From contig JAILLF010000018.1 of assembly GCA_024693365.1 (NCBI GenBank), positions 1 through 64,000 of the forward strand: DNA of 64,000 nucleotides. The letters run 5' to 3'. The stretch's first letter is position 1. Every line of letters begins with the position of its first letter. This document shows positions 52,716 to 60,420 of this stretch, in pieces. A model generated the notes under the pieces. The model worked only from the letters and a program-made list of their open reading frames with translations. It was not told the origin of the DNA and ran no database searches. Source of the DNA: Acetatifactor sp. (lineage in GTDB: Bacteria > Bacillota > Clostridia > Lachnospirales > Lachnospiraceae). Position numbers and translations under genes: made by a program.

Positions 52716-53276
52716 GTGGAAGATCAAAAAATCGTTCAGCTCTATTGGGACAGAAATGAGCTTGCCATTGAGGAGTCTTCAAAGAAGTACGGAAGTTATT
52801 GCAGTGCGATCGCCAGAAACATATTATCGTCGCGGGAAGACGTGGAAGAATGCGTGAACGACACGTGGCTTCACGCCTGGAATGCCATGCCGCCCCACAG
52901 ACCTCAAATCCTTTCGACGTTTCTGGGAAAGATCACGCGGAATCTTTCCTTTGACCGTTATAAACGGCTTCATCGGGCAAAACGTGGCGGACATGCCGTG
53001 GAACTGGTGCTGGACGAGCTTGCAGAATGCGTTTCGGGAGGGGATGACCCAGAGGGAGCATGGACGGAAAAGGAGTTGAAGGACGAGATCAACCGATTCT
53101 TGCAGTCCCTTTCTGAAGAAAACCGATATCAGTTTATCCTTCGCTATTGGTATGCGGAGTCTGTTTCGGAAATGGCAGAAAGGTTTCAGAAGACGGAGAA
53201 TCAGATTTCCGTGAATTTAAGCCGCATTCGCAAGCAGCTTAGGTCTCATTTGGAAGAGAAAGGCTATCGCGTATGA
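52716..53276 (+). CDS. ECF-type RNA polymerase sigma factor
   Basis: 186 residues, starting at GTG 52716 with GAAAGGAGGT nine bases upstream (an in-frame ATG at 52659 adds an unrelated extension). Region 2 reads YCSAIARNILSSREDVEECVNDTWLHAWN and FLGKITRNLSFDRYKR (split motifs); region 4 has FILRYWYAESVSEMAERFQKTENQISVNLSRIRKQL (HTH). Overlaps the next gene by ATGA, the place usually held by an anti-sigma factor. Confidence 0.92.
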   Translation: MEDQKIVQLYWDRNELAIEESSKKYGSYCSAIARNILSSREDVEECVNDTWLHAWNAMPPHRPQILSTFLGKITRNLSFDRYKRLHRAKRGGHAVELVLDELAECVSGGDDPEGAWTEKELKDEINRFLQSLSEENRYQFILRYWYAESVSEMAERFQKTENQISVNLSRIRKQLRSHLEEKGYRV

Positions 53277-55099
53277 AGAAAGAAACCCTGTTTGAACTAT
53301 TGGCAGACGTCGATGAAACACAGGTGCAAAAAGCCGGAGAGTACGGAAAAGAAGTTGGCGGTCAGGGGGAAAAAGCCGGAGAGTACGGCAAAGAAGTTAG
53401 CGGTCAGGGGGAATGCGACGGGCGCGAGGATGCAAGGGACGGCGAAGAATGCCCAGGAAAAAGGGACGACCGCCCCAAAAAACTGCGGCGCAGGTTCGGC
53501 ATGTTTGGAACCATGGCGGCGCTGCTGGCACTTTTGGCAGGCGGCGCGTTATTGTGGTCCAAGGTTGGAAGCGGATTTCTGGGGCGGGATGCCGATGATG
53601 CGGACCAGGAGCAGGTGGCCGGTGCTTCGTCGAAGACTGGTGAAAACATTGATGACGGTAAAGCTGGTTTTGGCATTGGAACTGAGAGTAAAATCCCCGA
53701 AAGGAACCGCTTGGGAGAATGGGCGGAGGAGGATAAGGCTTGGCTTTCCAAGGTGACCGTCGTGGGTGCCTTACTCCCGGAGCCCGTGGGCAAGGACATG
53801 ACCACGGAAGAGTTCCTTTCGAGCCGTTTGCGCTTCGAATGGCGCAGTGAGGGATCTTTTTCGGAGAACCGAAAGGCGGCTTATGAATTAAGGGATTCCA
53901 TGCAGGGATTTTATCATGAGATTAGCAGCGCGCTCCTGTCGCAGGGGGATGAAAACAGCGTCTGCTCGCCACTGAACGTGTATTTGGCACTTTCCCTCCT
54001 TGCGGAGACGACGGACGGGAATTCCAGAAAGCAGATCATGGATTTCCTTGGCGTATCGGACGTGGAGACGCTGCGTGGAAACGTTGACGTACTTTGGAGC
54101 AGCAATTATGCAGACACGCCGACGATGAAGAGCATTTTGGCAAATTCGCTTTGGCTGCGAAATGACGTGAACTACGATGAGGAGACGTTGCAGCGGCTGG
54201 CGGATACGTATCACGCCTTTTCCTTTATCGGTGAGATGGGATCGGAGGAGATGAATCAGGGGCTCCGCGCCTGGACAAACCGGGCGACGGGAGGACTCCT
54301 TGAACAGTACGTAAAGCAAATGAGCATGTCTCCCCGTACGATTTTGGAGATGGTTTCCACCCTTTATTTCGAGGCGCGTTGGAATGATGCTTTTCAGGAA
54401 GCGCTCACAAGAAAGGAAACCTTCCACGGAACGCATGGCGATCAAGAGGTAAACATGATGCACAAGACGTTCAGTGAAATGGCGTATTGTTCGGATCAGA
54501 TGACCGCCATAAGACTTTATTTGGAGGATGGCGGAGCGGTATGTTTCTATCTGCCCGAAGAAGGCGTTACCGTAGAAGACCTCGCGGCAGATCCGGAGAC
54601 CCTTGGCATTGAGCAAAAGTACGTGGAAGCCGGCAAGGAAGCGGATGAACTGTTCAACTCCGTTGATGATACGGATTATGAGGCCATACAGGAGCTGTGG
54701 ACCCGTCAGACGGAATGCTTTATTAAGAATGGGTGGATTCCTTCGATCATAAACGCATCCGTTCCGAAATTCAGGATCGATCAGAAGACGGACCTGATCG
54801 GTTTCCTGGAAAAGCAGGGGATTACGGACGTACTTAATCCGAACGTTTCCGATTTTTCGCCCCTGACGAAGGAAACAAAGGAAATTTTTCTCAATAAAGC
54901 GGATCATGCAGTAGCGGTGGAAATTGACGAGCAGGGCATCAAAGGTGCGGCATACGTGGAAATGGGGCTTCTTTTTGGCACTGGGCCATCCAGAGAAAAG
55001 AAAGTGATCGATTTTGTCCTAGATCGCCCGTTTCTGTTTATCGTGTACTCTGGTGACGGTTCCGTCCTGTTTGAAGGTATTGTGAGGAACGTGGAATGA
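53273..55099 (+). CDS. Membrane-anchored serpin in the anti-sigma position
   Basis: 608 residues. The cytoplasmic N-terminus (1-80) starts MKKETLFELLADVDETQVQKAGEY-like (split: KKETLFELLADVDE, VQKAGEYGKEV) and has two 14-residue repeats. One membrane segment follows (FGTMAALLALLAGGALLW, about 82-100), a linker, and a full serpin domain from about 200: SVCSPLNVYLALSLLAE, LRAWTNRATGGLLEQYV, NASVPKFRIDQK, then HAVAVEIDEQGIKGAAY (reactive-loop hinge) and DRPFLFIVYSGDGSVLFEG. The hinge is slightly atypical (EQGIKGAA for EEGTEAAA). Serpins inhibit serine/cysteine proteases by loop cleavage. Coupling to a sigma factor suggests protease sensing. Confidence 0.85.
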   Translation: MKKETLFELLADVDETQVQKAGEYGKEVGGQGEKAGEYGKEVSGQGECDGREDARDGEECPGKRDDRPKKLRRRFGMFGTMAALLALLAGGALLWSKVGSGFLGRDADDADQEQVAGASSKTGENIDDGKAGFGIGTESKIPERNRLGEWAEEDKAWLSKVTVVGALLPEPVGKDMTTEEFLSSRLRFEWRSEGSFSENRKAAYELRDSMQGFYHEISSALLSQGDENSVCSPLNVYLALSLLAETTDGNSRKQIMDFLGVSDVETLRGNVDVLWSSNYADTPTMKSILANSLWLRNDVNYDEETLQRLADTYHAFSFIGEMGSEEMNQGLRAWTNRATGGLLEQYVKQMSMSPRTILEMVSTLYFEARWNDAFQEALTRKETFHGTHGDQEVNMMHKTFSEMAYCSDQMTAIRLYLEDGGAVCFYLPEEGVTVEDLAADPETLGIEQKYVEAGKEADELFNSVDDTDYEAIQELWTRQTECFIKNGWIPSIINASVPKFRIDQKTDLIGFLEKQGITDVLNPNVSDFSPLTKETKEIFLNKADHAVAVEIDEQGIKGAAYVEMGLLFGTGPSREKKVIDFVLDRPFLFIVYSGDGSVLFEGIVRNVE

Positions 55100-55122
55100 A
55101 ACGCGTGATTATTTTAATGGCG

Positions 55123-57237
55123 TTATCTTCCCTTTGCGTTATTTAGAGAAATTCCATTTTCGCCCAGGGGGATCTCATGGTCGAGGCCAACGAATTTGCC
55201 GTTTTCCTGCCACAGGACTTCCTTGACAAAGTTGTATTTCTCGCTGTCCCAGGTCGTGAAGTCATCCAGGAGCAGGCCTCCCGTGTCGCCGGAATTGGCA
55301 TTCAGGCACCAGAAGGTGTGATTCAAATGATAGGTGGAAATGAGCTTTCGCAGGCAGGTCATCCATTTGAGATTTGGCTCCCGCATGAAGCCTCCCCACT
55401 CGCCAATGAGAAGCGGCGCGGTATTGTCCTCATAGATATAGAACCAGTTGTCGTGCCAACAATCCCTCATCAGGGAGTCATAGTCGTAATTTCCCTTGAA
55501 CCACGGCTGTTCGTATACGGTGGGACCGTAATCGTGAGGGGAGTAGACTAACTTATCCTGATATTTCCCAAGGTCGATGGGAAAGTCCCTAACGGCCCGA
55601 AGATTCCCGCCCCACCAGTTGAAATAATAATCCTTGTCATCCTTGGAAGAGTAATCTCCCTTGGAATTTTTGGGGTAGATCTCCGTACCTTCCACCATGA
55701 TCAGCACGTTCGGGTTCTTGGCCAGTACCTTCGATGCGGCAGTTTCTGCCACGTATTTCCAGTTGTTTGCTTTCTTTGAATCATTCCAGATAGCCGCGGC
55801 GTCACCCTCATAGGGCTTGCCGTGGGGCTCATTCTTTAAGTCATAGGCAATGATGGTATCGTTGTTTTTGTATCGCGCCGCCATCCATTCCAAGGCGGCG
55901 TAATACTGATCGACGGACACCTTGTTCGTGAACCAGAGGTTGACGTTATGTCCGGAGGGATCCGTCTCGGCGCTGTGAACGTCGATCATGACCTTGATGC
56001 CATTCCCTTCTGCCAGCGTCAGGAAGTATTCAAAAATTTCCAAAGAATTCATTTTTGTCAGGGCCGCGTTGTAGGCCTGATTGTAATTCGCCTGGGGATA
56101 TTTCCCCGCGGCCCATTCGTTGATGAGCTGGGCGCTCATGGGTACGCGGATCAGGTTGAATCCATGATCGGCAACGGCCTTCACCGTGGCATCCAGCTTG
56201 GAATTCCAAAGGCCGTCAAAGATGTTGGTTCCGGTATTGTAGCCAAACCAGTTGAGGCCGGTGAGCCAGACCTCTTTGCCGTCCTTATCCAAAATGCGGC
56301 GGCCGTCGGTATGGAGCCAATCATCGCCCTGCTCAGCTTTTTCAGCTCTTCTTAAGATTGCTTCCGCGTCACTGTTTCCCTGCGGATTTCCGTTCTTTCC
56401 GTTGTCATTCTTTCCAGTCTTGCCCTTGTCACCTTTGTTGTCTTTCCCTTTATTGTCCTGTTTCCCGGATGACTTGTCATTTTTGGCATTCTGCGCGTTT
56501 TGATCCACCTTGCCGTTCTGGATCAGACAATCCTTGCCATTCAAGGTCGCCTTTGTGATCTTTAGGCTGGAGGCCGTACCGAGGTTGCACCCGAGATAGA
56601 GCGTTCCGTCGGCAAACAGTTCCGTATTGTAATCAGCGGGAGTGACGGTCAGGTCGTTACCACTGATCACGTAAGACCCATTCCAGCCGCTAACGTTTTT
56701 CAGACCCTCGATCGTGAGAACCAAAGTCCAGTTTTTAACGCTCTCACTTGTTTGGTTGAAGAGCGAGAGATTCAGCGTGCGCATCTTCGCACCGCCATCC
56801 TCCCAGGAACCCTCCTCGGAGTAGGTCAGCACGTAAGAAGCATCCTTGGAAGCATCGGAGGCTTTTTCAGTTGCCAGGGAAGCATCAGCAGAAGTTTCTC
56901 TGACGGTTTTATCGTCGCCTGACTCCTGTGATTCCCCGACTTGATCCTCCTCGTTTTGAGAGAATTCCTCCGCCAAAGCTTCGTCGCTTGATTCCTCTGA
57001 TGAACCCTCATCGGTCGCCTCCGCTGCTGAGGCATTGGCTGCATCTTCGGCATCCGATGCCTTCGCCACGGCTTTCCCAACCTCTTCCGTGGGTTCATCA
57101 TCAATGATCGGCGACTCCAGCGAAAACTTCGCTGCGTCCCTTTCCTTATCGCCCTTTGGCCATAAAAGCATTGCAAATAAAATCACCACGACCACCGCCA
57201 TCACCCCGACGGCAATCCTCAAAACAATCTTACTCAT
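55123..57237 (-). CDS. Membrane-anchored GH5 endoglucanase with carbohydrate-binding-like domain
   Basis: 704 residues. N-terminal anchor IVLRIAVGVMAVVVVILFAMLLW, then a long Glu/Ser/Ala-rich linker. A beta-sandwich of CBM2-like pattern lies at about 135-245 (LNLSLFNQTSESVKNWTLVL, GWNGSYVISGNDLTVTP). A Lys/Gly/Asn linker (DNKGKDNKGDKGKTGKND) precedes the GH5 barrel: VWLTGLNWFGYNT, the acid/base Glu in AYDLKNEPHG, and the nucleophile Glu in LLIGEWGGFM. It degrades beta-1,4-glucans such as cellulose at the cell surface. The start at 57237 has GAGGGG upstream. Complements the cytoplasmic GH9 at 9970. Confidence 0.88.
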   Translation of the reverse strand: MSKIVLRIAVGVMAVVVVILFAMLLWPKGDKERDAAKFSLESPIIDDEPTEEVGKAVAKASDAEDAANASAAEATDEGSSEESSDEALAEEFSQNEEDQVGESQESGDDKTVRETSADASLATEKASDASKDASYVLTYSEEGSWEDGGAKMRTLNLSLFNQTSESVKNWTLVLTIEGLKNVSGWNGSYVISGNDLTVTPADYNTELFADGTLYLGCNLGTASSLKITKATLNGKDCLIQNGKVDQNAQNAKNDKSSGKQDNKGKDNKGDKGKTGKNDNGKNGNPQGNSDAEAILRRAEKAEQGDDWLHTDGRRILDKDGKEVWLTGLNWFGYNTGTNIFDGLWNSKLDATVKAVADHGFNLIRVPMSAQLINEWAAGKYPQANYNQAYNAALTKMNSLEIFEYFLTLAEGNGIKVMIDVHSAETDPSGHNVNLWFTNKVSVDQYYAALEWMAARYKNNDTIIAYDLKNEPHGKPYEGDAAAIWNDSKKANNWKYVAETAASKVLAKNPNVLIMVEGTEIYPKNSKGDYSSKDDKDYYFNWWGGNLRAVRDFPIDLGKYQDKLVYSPHDYGPTVYEQPWFKGNYDYDSLMRDCWHDNWFYIYEDNTAPLLIGEWGGFMREPNLKWMTCLRKLISTYHLNHTFWCLNANSGDTGGLLLDDFTTWDSEKYNFVKEVLWQENGKFVGLDHEIPLGENGISLNNAKGR

Positions 57238-57256
57238 GAACGATCCCCTCACTTAC

Positions 57257-57391
57257 GTGTCACGGGGACGTGTCTACTGACATACTAACAAACTCTGCTT
57301 ACAACATACTCGAGGGGATGGCTTGAATAGTATCCCTCAGGCACAAGTTTTTCAAGTTTGTTAATGTGTCAGTAGACATGTCCCCGTGACC
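57257..57391. repeat. REP/MITE-like palindromic element, copy 3 (best preserved)
   Basis: Left end GTGTCACGGGGACGTGTCT..., right end ...AGTAGACATGTCCCCGTGAC; the two ends are complementary over about 37 bases with a few mismatches (through TAACAAACT / AGTTTGTTA). The centre has ATACTCGAGGGGAT, as in copy 1. It lies in the promoter region of the GH5 gene and downstream of cyclophilin. Confidence 0.85.
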
Positions 57392-57414
57392 CAGTTTTAA
57401 GATATGGTTATATA

Positions 57415-57942
57415 TTAGCGTCTGCCTGCTTTTTCGGGTTCGGGATAAGTTACGCCGAAGGTATCTACGGTTACGCTTTCCATGATCTGATCCTCGAGGG
57501 GACGATCGCGGAAGTCGGTAGCGGTCTCGGCAATCTTGTTTACCACATCCATGCCCTCGATCACCTTGCCGAATGCAGCGTACTGACCATCCAGGTGAGG
57601 ACTGGTCTCATGCATTACAAAGAACTGGCTGCCTGCGGAGTTCGGCATCATGGAACGAGCCATGGAAAGAACGCCGGGGGTGTGCTTCAGGTCATTCTTG
57701 AAACCATTGTCGGAGAACTCACCCTTGATGCTGTAGCCGGGGCCGCCCATGCCGGTGCCGTCAGGGCATCCGCCCTGGATCATGAAGCCGCGGATCACGC
57801 GGTGGAAAATCAGACCATTATAAAAGCCCTTGCTTACCAGGCTGACAAAGTTATTTACGGTGTTCGGCGCGATCTCCGGATAGAGCTCGGCCTTGAATAC
57901 GGAGCCGTCCTTCATGGTAAAGGTTACGATGGGATTTGACAT
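57415..57942 (-). CDS. Cyclophilin-type peptidyl-prolyl cis-trans isomerase
   Basis: Catalyses proline isomerisation during protein folding. 175 residues from ATG 57942 (GAGG upstream), with cyclophilin motifs [24 protein letters not shown] (split: [27 protein letters not shown]), [19 protein letters not shown] and [12 protein letters not shown]. No signal peptide, so cytoplasmic. Confidence 0.95.
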   Translation of the reverse strand: MSNPIVTFTMKDGSVFKAELYPEIAPNTVNNFVSLVSKGFYNGLIFHRVIRGFMIQGGCPDGTGMGGPGYSIKGEFSDNGFKNDLKHTPGVLSMARSMMPNSAGSQFFVMHETSPHLDGQYAAFGKVIEGMDVVNKIAETATDFRDRPLEDQIMESVTVDTFGVTYPEPEKAGRR

Positions 57943-58077
57943 AAGATTCCTCGCTTTCTTGAATTCCATTTGGAATTCTTTTTATTTTTCGAAATTTTTA
58001 TTTGCTTTGCGTCGCAAAACAGTTATACTTATTCTAGCCTAAAACTTGATTTCCGTAAAGAGGAAAGGACAAGGGAA

Positions 58078-58995
58078 ATGTATTATTTGCGGTATGTTGT
58101 CTTGCGGATGGCGCAGGAGAGAGCGCATAAAAACCAAAATGGCTTAGGCATTTTAGAAGCCGGTGCTTCACGGGAGAATCCGTGGAACACATGGATTTCA
58201 TCGCTTCTGGCAGAGGGAATCCAAGTGATATCTGCTGAGGGGGCCGGTCAGGGTGAGGCTTCCCTTTGGATCACGGACGACGAGAGCTTCGCAAAAGAAT
58301 GCGTAAGGTGCGGCAGGCCGGTTCTTGGCGTCCTTACGGAGGATAACGCCGGACAGGGCTTTGACGGCGTCTCTTATCTTGTAAGTGACCTTGTCGACGT
58401 GGAGCCGCAGTATTTGGAGAAGGTCTATCGCAGGCAGGCGGGAATTCCGTGGGACGTGTTGGAGACGGAAAGGTGCCTGCTTCGGGAGACAACCGCCCGG
58501 GACGCAGATGCTTTTTATGAAATCTACGCGGATCCCACCGTCACGAAGCACGTGGAGGATTTACCGGGGGACCGGGACGCCTTTACGGCCTGGCTCCAGG
58601 ATTATTCGAAAAGCGTGTATGAATTTCTCGGCTATGGCATCTGGACCGTGTGTTTGAAGCAGGAAACTTTGAGTGAGAGCATGGCGGTCATCGGTCGTGC
58701 GGGGCTTACCGTGCGGGAAGGATATGACGCGCCGGAATTGGGTTTCGTTATCGGAAAGCCGTGGCAGGGACAAGGCTTGGCATATGAGATTTGCTGTGCC
58801 ATATTGGATTATGCAAGGGAGCAGGGGATCCCTGAGGTAATCGCGTTTGCGGAGCCGGAAAACGAAGCTTCGCTGAAACTGTTGCAGAAGCTTGGCTTTC
58901 AAATGACGGCTTGGAAAAAATTGGATTGGCATAAGACGGACCGTCAAGAGCAAGTATTACAAGACCTTGTAATGCTTACCGTGCACTTCATCTGA
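58078..58995 (+). CDS. GNAT-family acetyltransferase with an N-terminal HAD-like extension
   Basis: 305 residues from ATG 58078 (AAAGGACAAGGGA upstream). The first 145 residues have a pattern like a reduced HAD-type fold (LWITDDESFAKECVRCG, VLGVLTEDNAG, VSYLVSDLVDVEPQYLEKVY) ending in the YRRQAGIPWDVLET linker. The C-terminal half is a GNAT domain of the Acetyltransf_3 type (LRETTARDADAFYEIY, LGFVIGKPWQGQGLAYEI with the acetyl-CoA loop, NEASLKLLQKLGF). The HAD-like part lacks an obvious DxD nucleophile, so probably not an active phosphatase. Substrate unknown. Confidence 0.78.
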   Translation: MYYLRYVVLRMAQERAHKNQNGLGILEAGASRENPWNTWISSLLAEGIQVISAEGAGQGEASLWITDDESFAKECVRCGRPVLGVLTEDNAGQGFDGVSYLVSDLVDVEPQYLEKVYRRQAGIPWDVLETERCLLRETTARDADAFYEIYADPTVTKHVEDLPGDRDAFTAWLQDYSKSVYEFLGYGIWTVCLKQETLSESMAVIGRAGLTVREGYDAPELGFVIGKPWQGQGLAYEICCAILDYAREQGIPEVIAFAEPENEASLKLLQKLGFQMTAWKKLDWHKTDRQEQVLQDLVMLTVHFI

Positions 58996-59050
58996 TTCGT
59001 CTTACGGTAGGGATAAATCTAGAAATAATAAGACCTGAGGGAGATTTGAA

Positions 59051-59824
59051 ATGGCTGGAACCATCATGCATTTGGTGATCGCGGACCGGTTGCTGGAGCA
59101 GCTGGGGATTGAGAATCCGGGATATTTTTACTGCGGGAATCTTGCGCCGGACGCGATCATGAACAGGAAGAATTACGAGAGGGAGATGAAAAGGCACACG
59201 CATTTCAAGGACGGGATCCGTTTGCATGAGCTTCGCATCCCCGAGAATTTCAAGATATATTTAGAGCGACTAAATGCGTTTTATCAAAGACTTGTGGCGG
59301 TGCCGGATCCGCATCATGAGATTTATTTCGGATATCTGACGCACATGCTGGTCGACGAATTATACGTATTACACTTCCGTGACGGTTTTGTGGACAAGCT
59401 CGTGGCGGAAGGAAAGGAGCCAACGGACGAAGAGTTTTTCCGGGCGTATACAAAGGACGTGTACCTAGTGGATCTGGAACTGGTGCGCACCTATCCCTTT
59501 CGTTACCCCATGCCGGAGACCTTGCGGATCAAGGAATCATATGAGATCCCCGGGCTGGTCGCTTCCCAGGAGCTCCTGGACAGCAGGGAATTTATCATCA
59601 ACATGAATTTTGACAAGGCTGGCGCTGAAATAAAAAAAGAACAGAACGCCCCGGATGCGTCCTGTTCTGAGGATGAAATTAAAAGTTTTTATTTCCCTGA
59701 CGTTACCAGTCAGGTATCAAAGGAACTCAAGGTCATGACCATGGAGCAAAACCTTGATTTTATTGAACTTTGCGTTCGCGAAGTGCCAAAAATCTTAAGG
59801 GAACGCTATGATCTTTGTTTTTGA
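59051..59824 (+). CDS. Zinc-dependent phospholipase-C-like protein
   Basis: 257 residues of the PF00882-like group: TIMHLVIADRLLEQLG (metal His), GNLAPDAIM, KRHTHFKDG and YFGYLTHMLVDELY, with the Asp/His ligands of this fold. No signal peptide, so probably an intracellular metal-dependent hydrolase rather than a toxin. Convergent with VanZ, overlapping it by 30 bp. A terminator lies inside the VanZ end. Confidence 0.82.
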   Translation: MAGTIMHLVIADRLLEQLGIENPGYFYCGNLAPDAIMNRKNYEREMKRHTHFKDGIRLHELRIPENFKIYLERLNAFYQRLVAVPDPHHEIYFGYLTHMLVDELYVLHFRDGFVDKLVAEGKEPTDEEFFRAYTKDVYLVDLELVRTYPFRYPMPETLRIKESYEIPGLVASQELLDSREFIINMNFDKAGAEIKKEQNAPDASCSEDEIKSFYFPDVTSQVSKELKVMTMEQNLDFIELCVREVPKILRERYDLCF

Positions 59825-60406
59825 ACGGGAAGTCTTCCCCACTGGGGAGGACTTTTTTTGTACGCTTTTTACAAGCTTTCGAAGGAGCAGGAATAGTCCA
59901 AAGCCAATCAGCGCGCCAAGCGTGTTCCCAAGCAGGTCGTCCGCTTCAAACATGCCGCGGTGCGTCAGAAGCTGCGTGCACTCGATCAAAAGGGAACACA
60001 AGAACCCGATCAGCAGGATTCTGCGGGAGCGCTGCATTTTCTTCCAACCCAGGGGGAGAAGGAATCCCAGCGGCATAAACATGGCATAATTATACAGGAT
60101 GTTGCGCCAGGAGCCCATGTCGCCGAGGATCAGGGAGTCATAATAGGAAGAGAAAAGCGGATAGACCTGATCATTCATTGCACTAGGATAGCGCATGAAA
60201 AGGGTTGCGCTTAGGACGACAAAGCCGTAGCAGGAAAAGACGCACCACCACGCGACGCGGCGTCCGGAAAGCTTCTTTTGGCCCTTCATCCACTTCTGGT
60301 AGATCACAAAATATCCGAATAAGAAAAGTGACAGCACCGTCATAACTATGAGAACGCCGACGGCGGCAAAGCTAACCGCCAGCGAAAGTACGGTTGATAT
60401 ATTCAT
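59795..60406 (-). CDS. VanZ-family membrane protein
   Basis: 203 residues with about five membrane segments and the VanZ-like motifs NYAMFMPLGFLLPLGW and LLIECTQLLTHRGMFEADDLLGNTLGALIG (shown as one motif in two parts: LLIECTQLL, FEADDLLGNTLGALIG). VanZ proteins confer low teicoplanin resistance in some enterococci; most homologues have unknown roles. The C-terminus is Lys/Arg-rich (KSVQKKSSPVGKTSRSKTK). Confidence 0.88.
   Translation of the reverse strand: MNISTVLSLAVSFAAVGVLIVMTVLSLFLFGYFVIYQKWMKGQKKLSGRRVAWWCVFSCYGFVVLSATLFMRYPSAMNDQVYPLFSSYYDSLILGDMGSWRNILYNYAMFMPLGFLLPLGWKKMQRSRRILLIGFLCSLLIECTQLLTHRGMFEADDLLGNTLGALIGFGLFLLLRKLVKSVQKKSSPVGKTSRSKTKIIAFP
59830..59859 (+). terminator. Terminator of the phospholipase-like gene, inside VanZ
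   Basis: AAGTCTTCCCC / GGGGAGGACTT (one wobble) with a three-base loop and T7. It lies within the C-terminal codons of the opposite-strand VanZ gene. Confidence 0.8.
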
Positions 60407-60420
60407 ATTGCTACCTCCCG

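Noticed and set aside
53888..54907. 339-codon open frame antisense to the serpin
   Set aside because: Reverse-frame shadow; the plus-strand serpin motifs explain the conservation.
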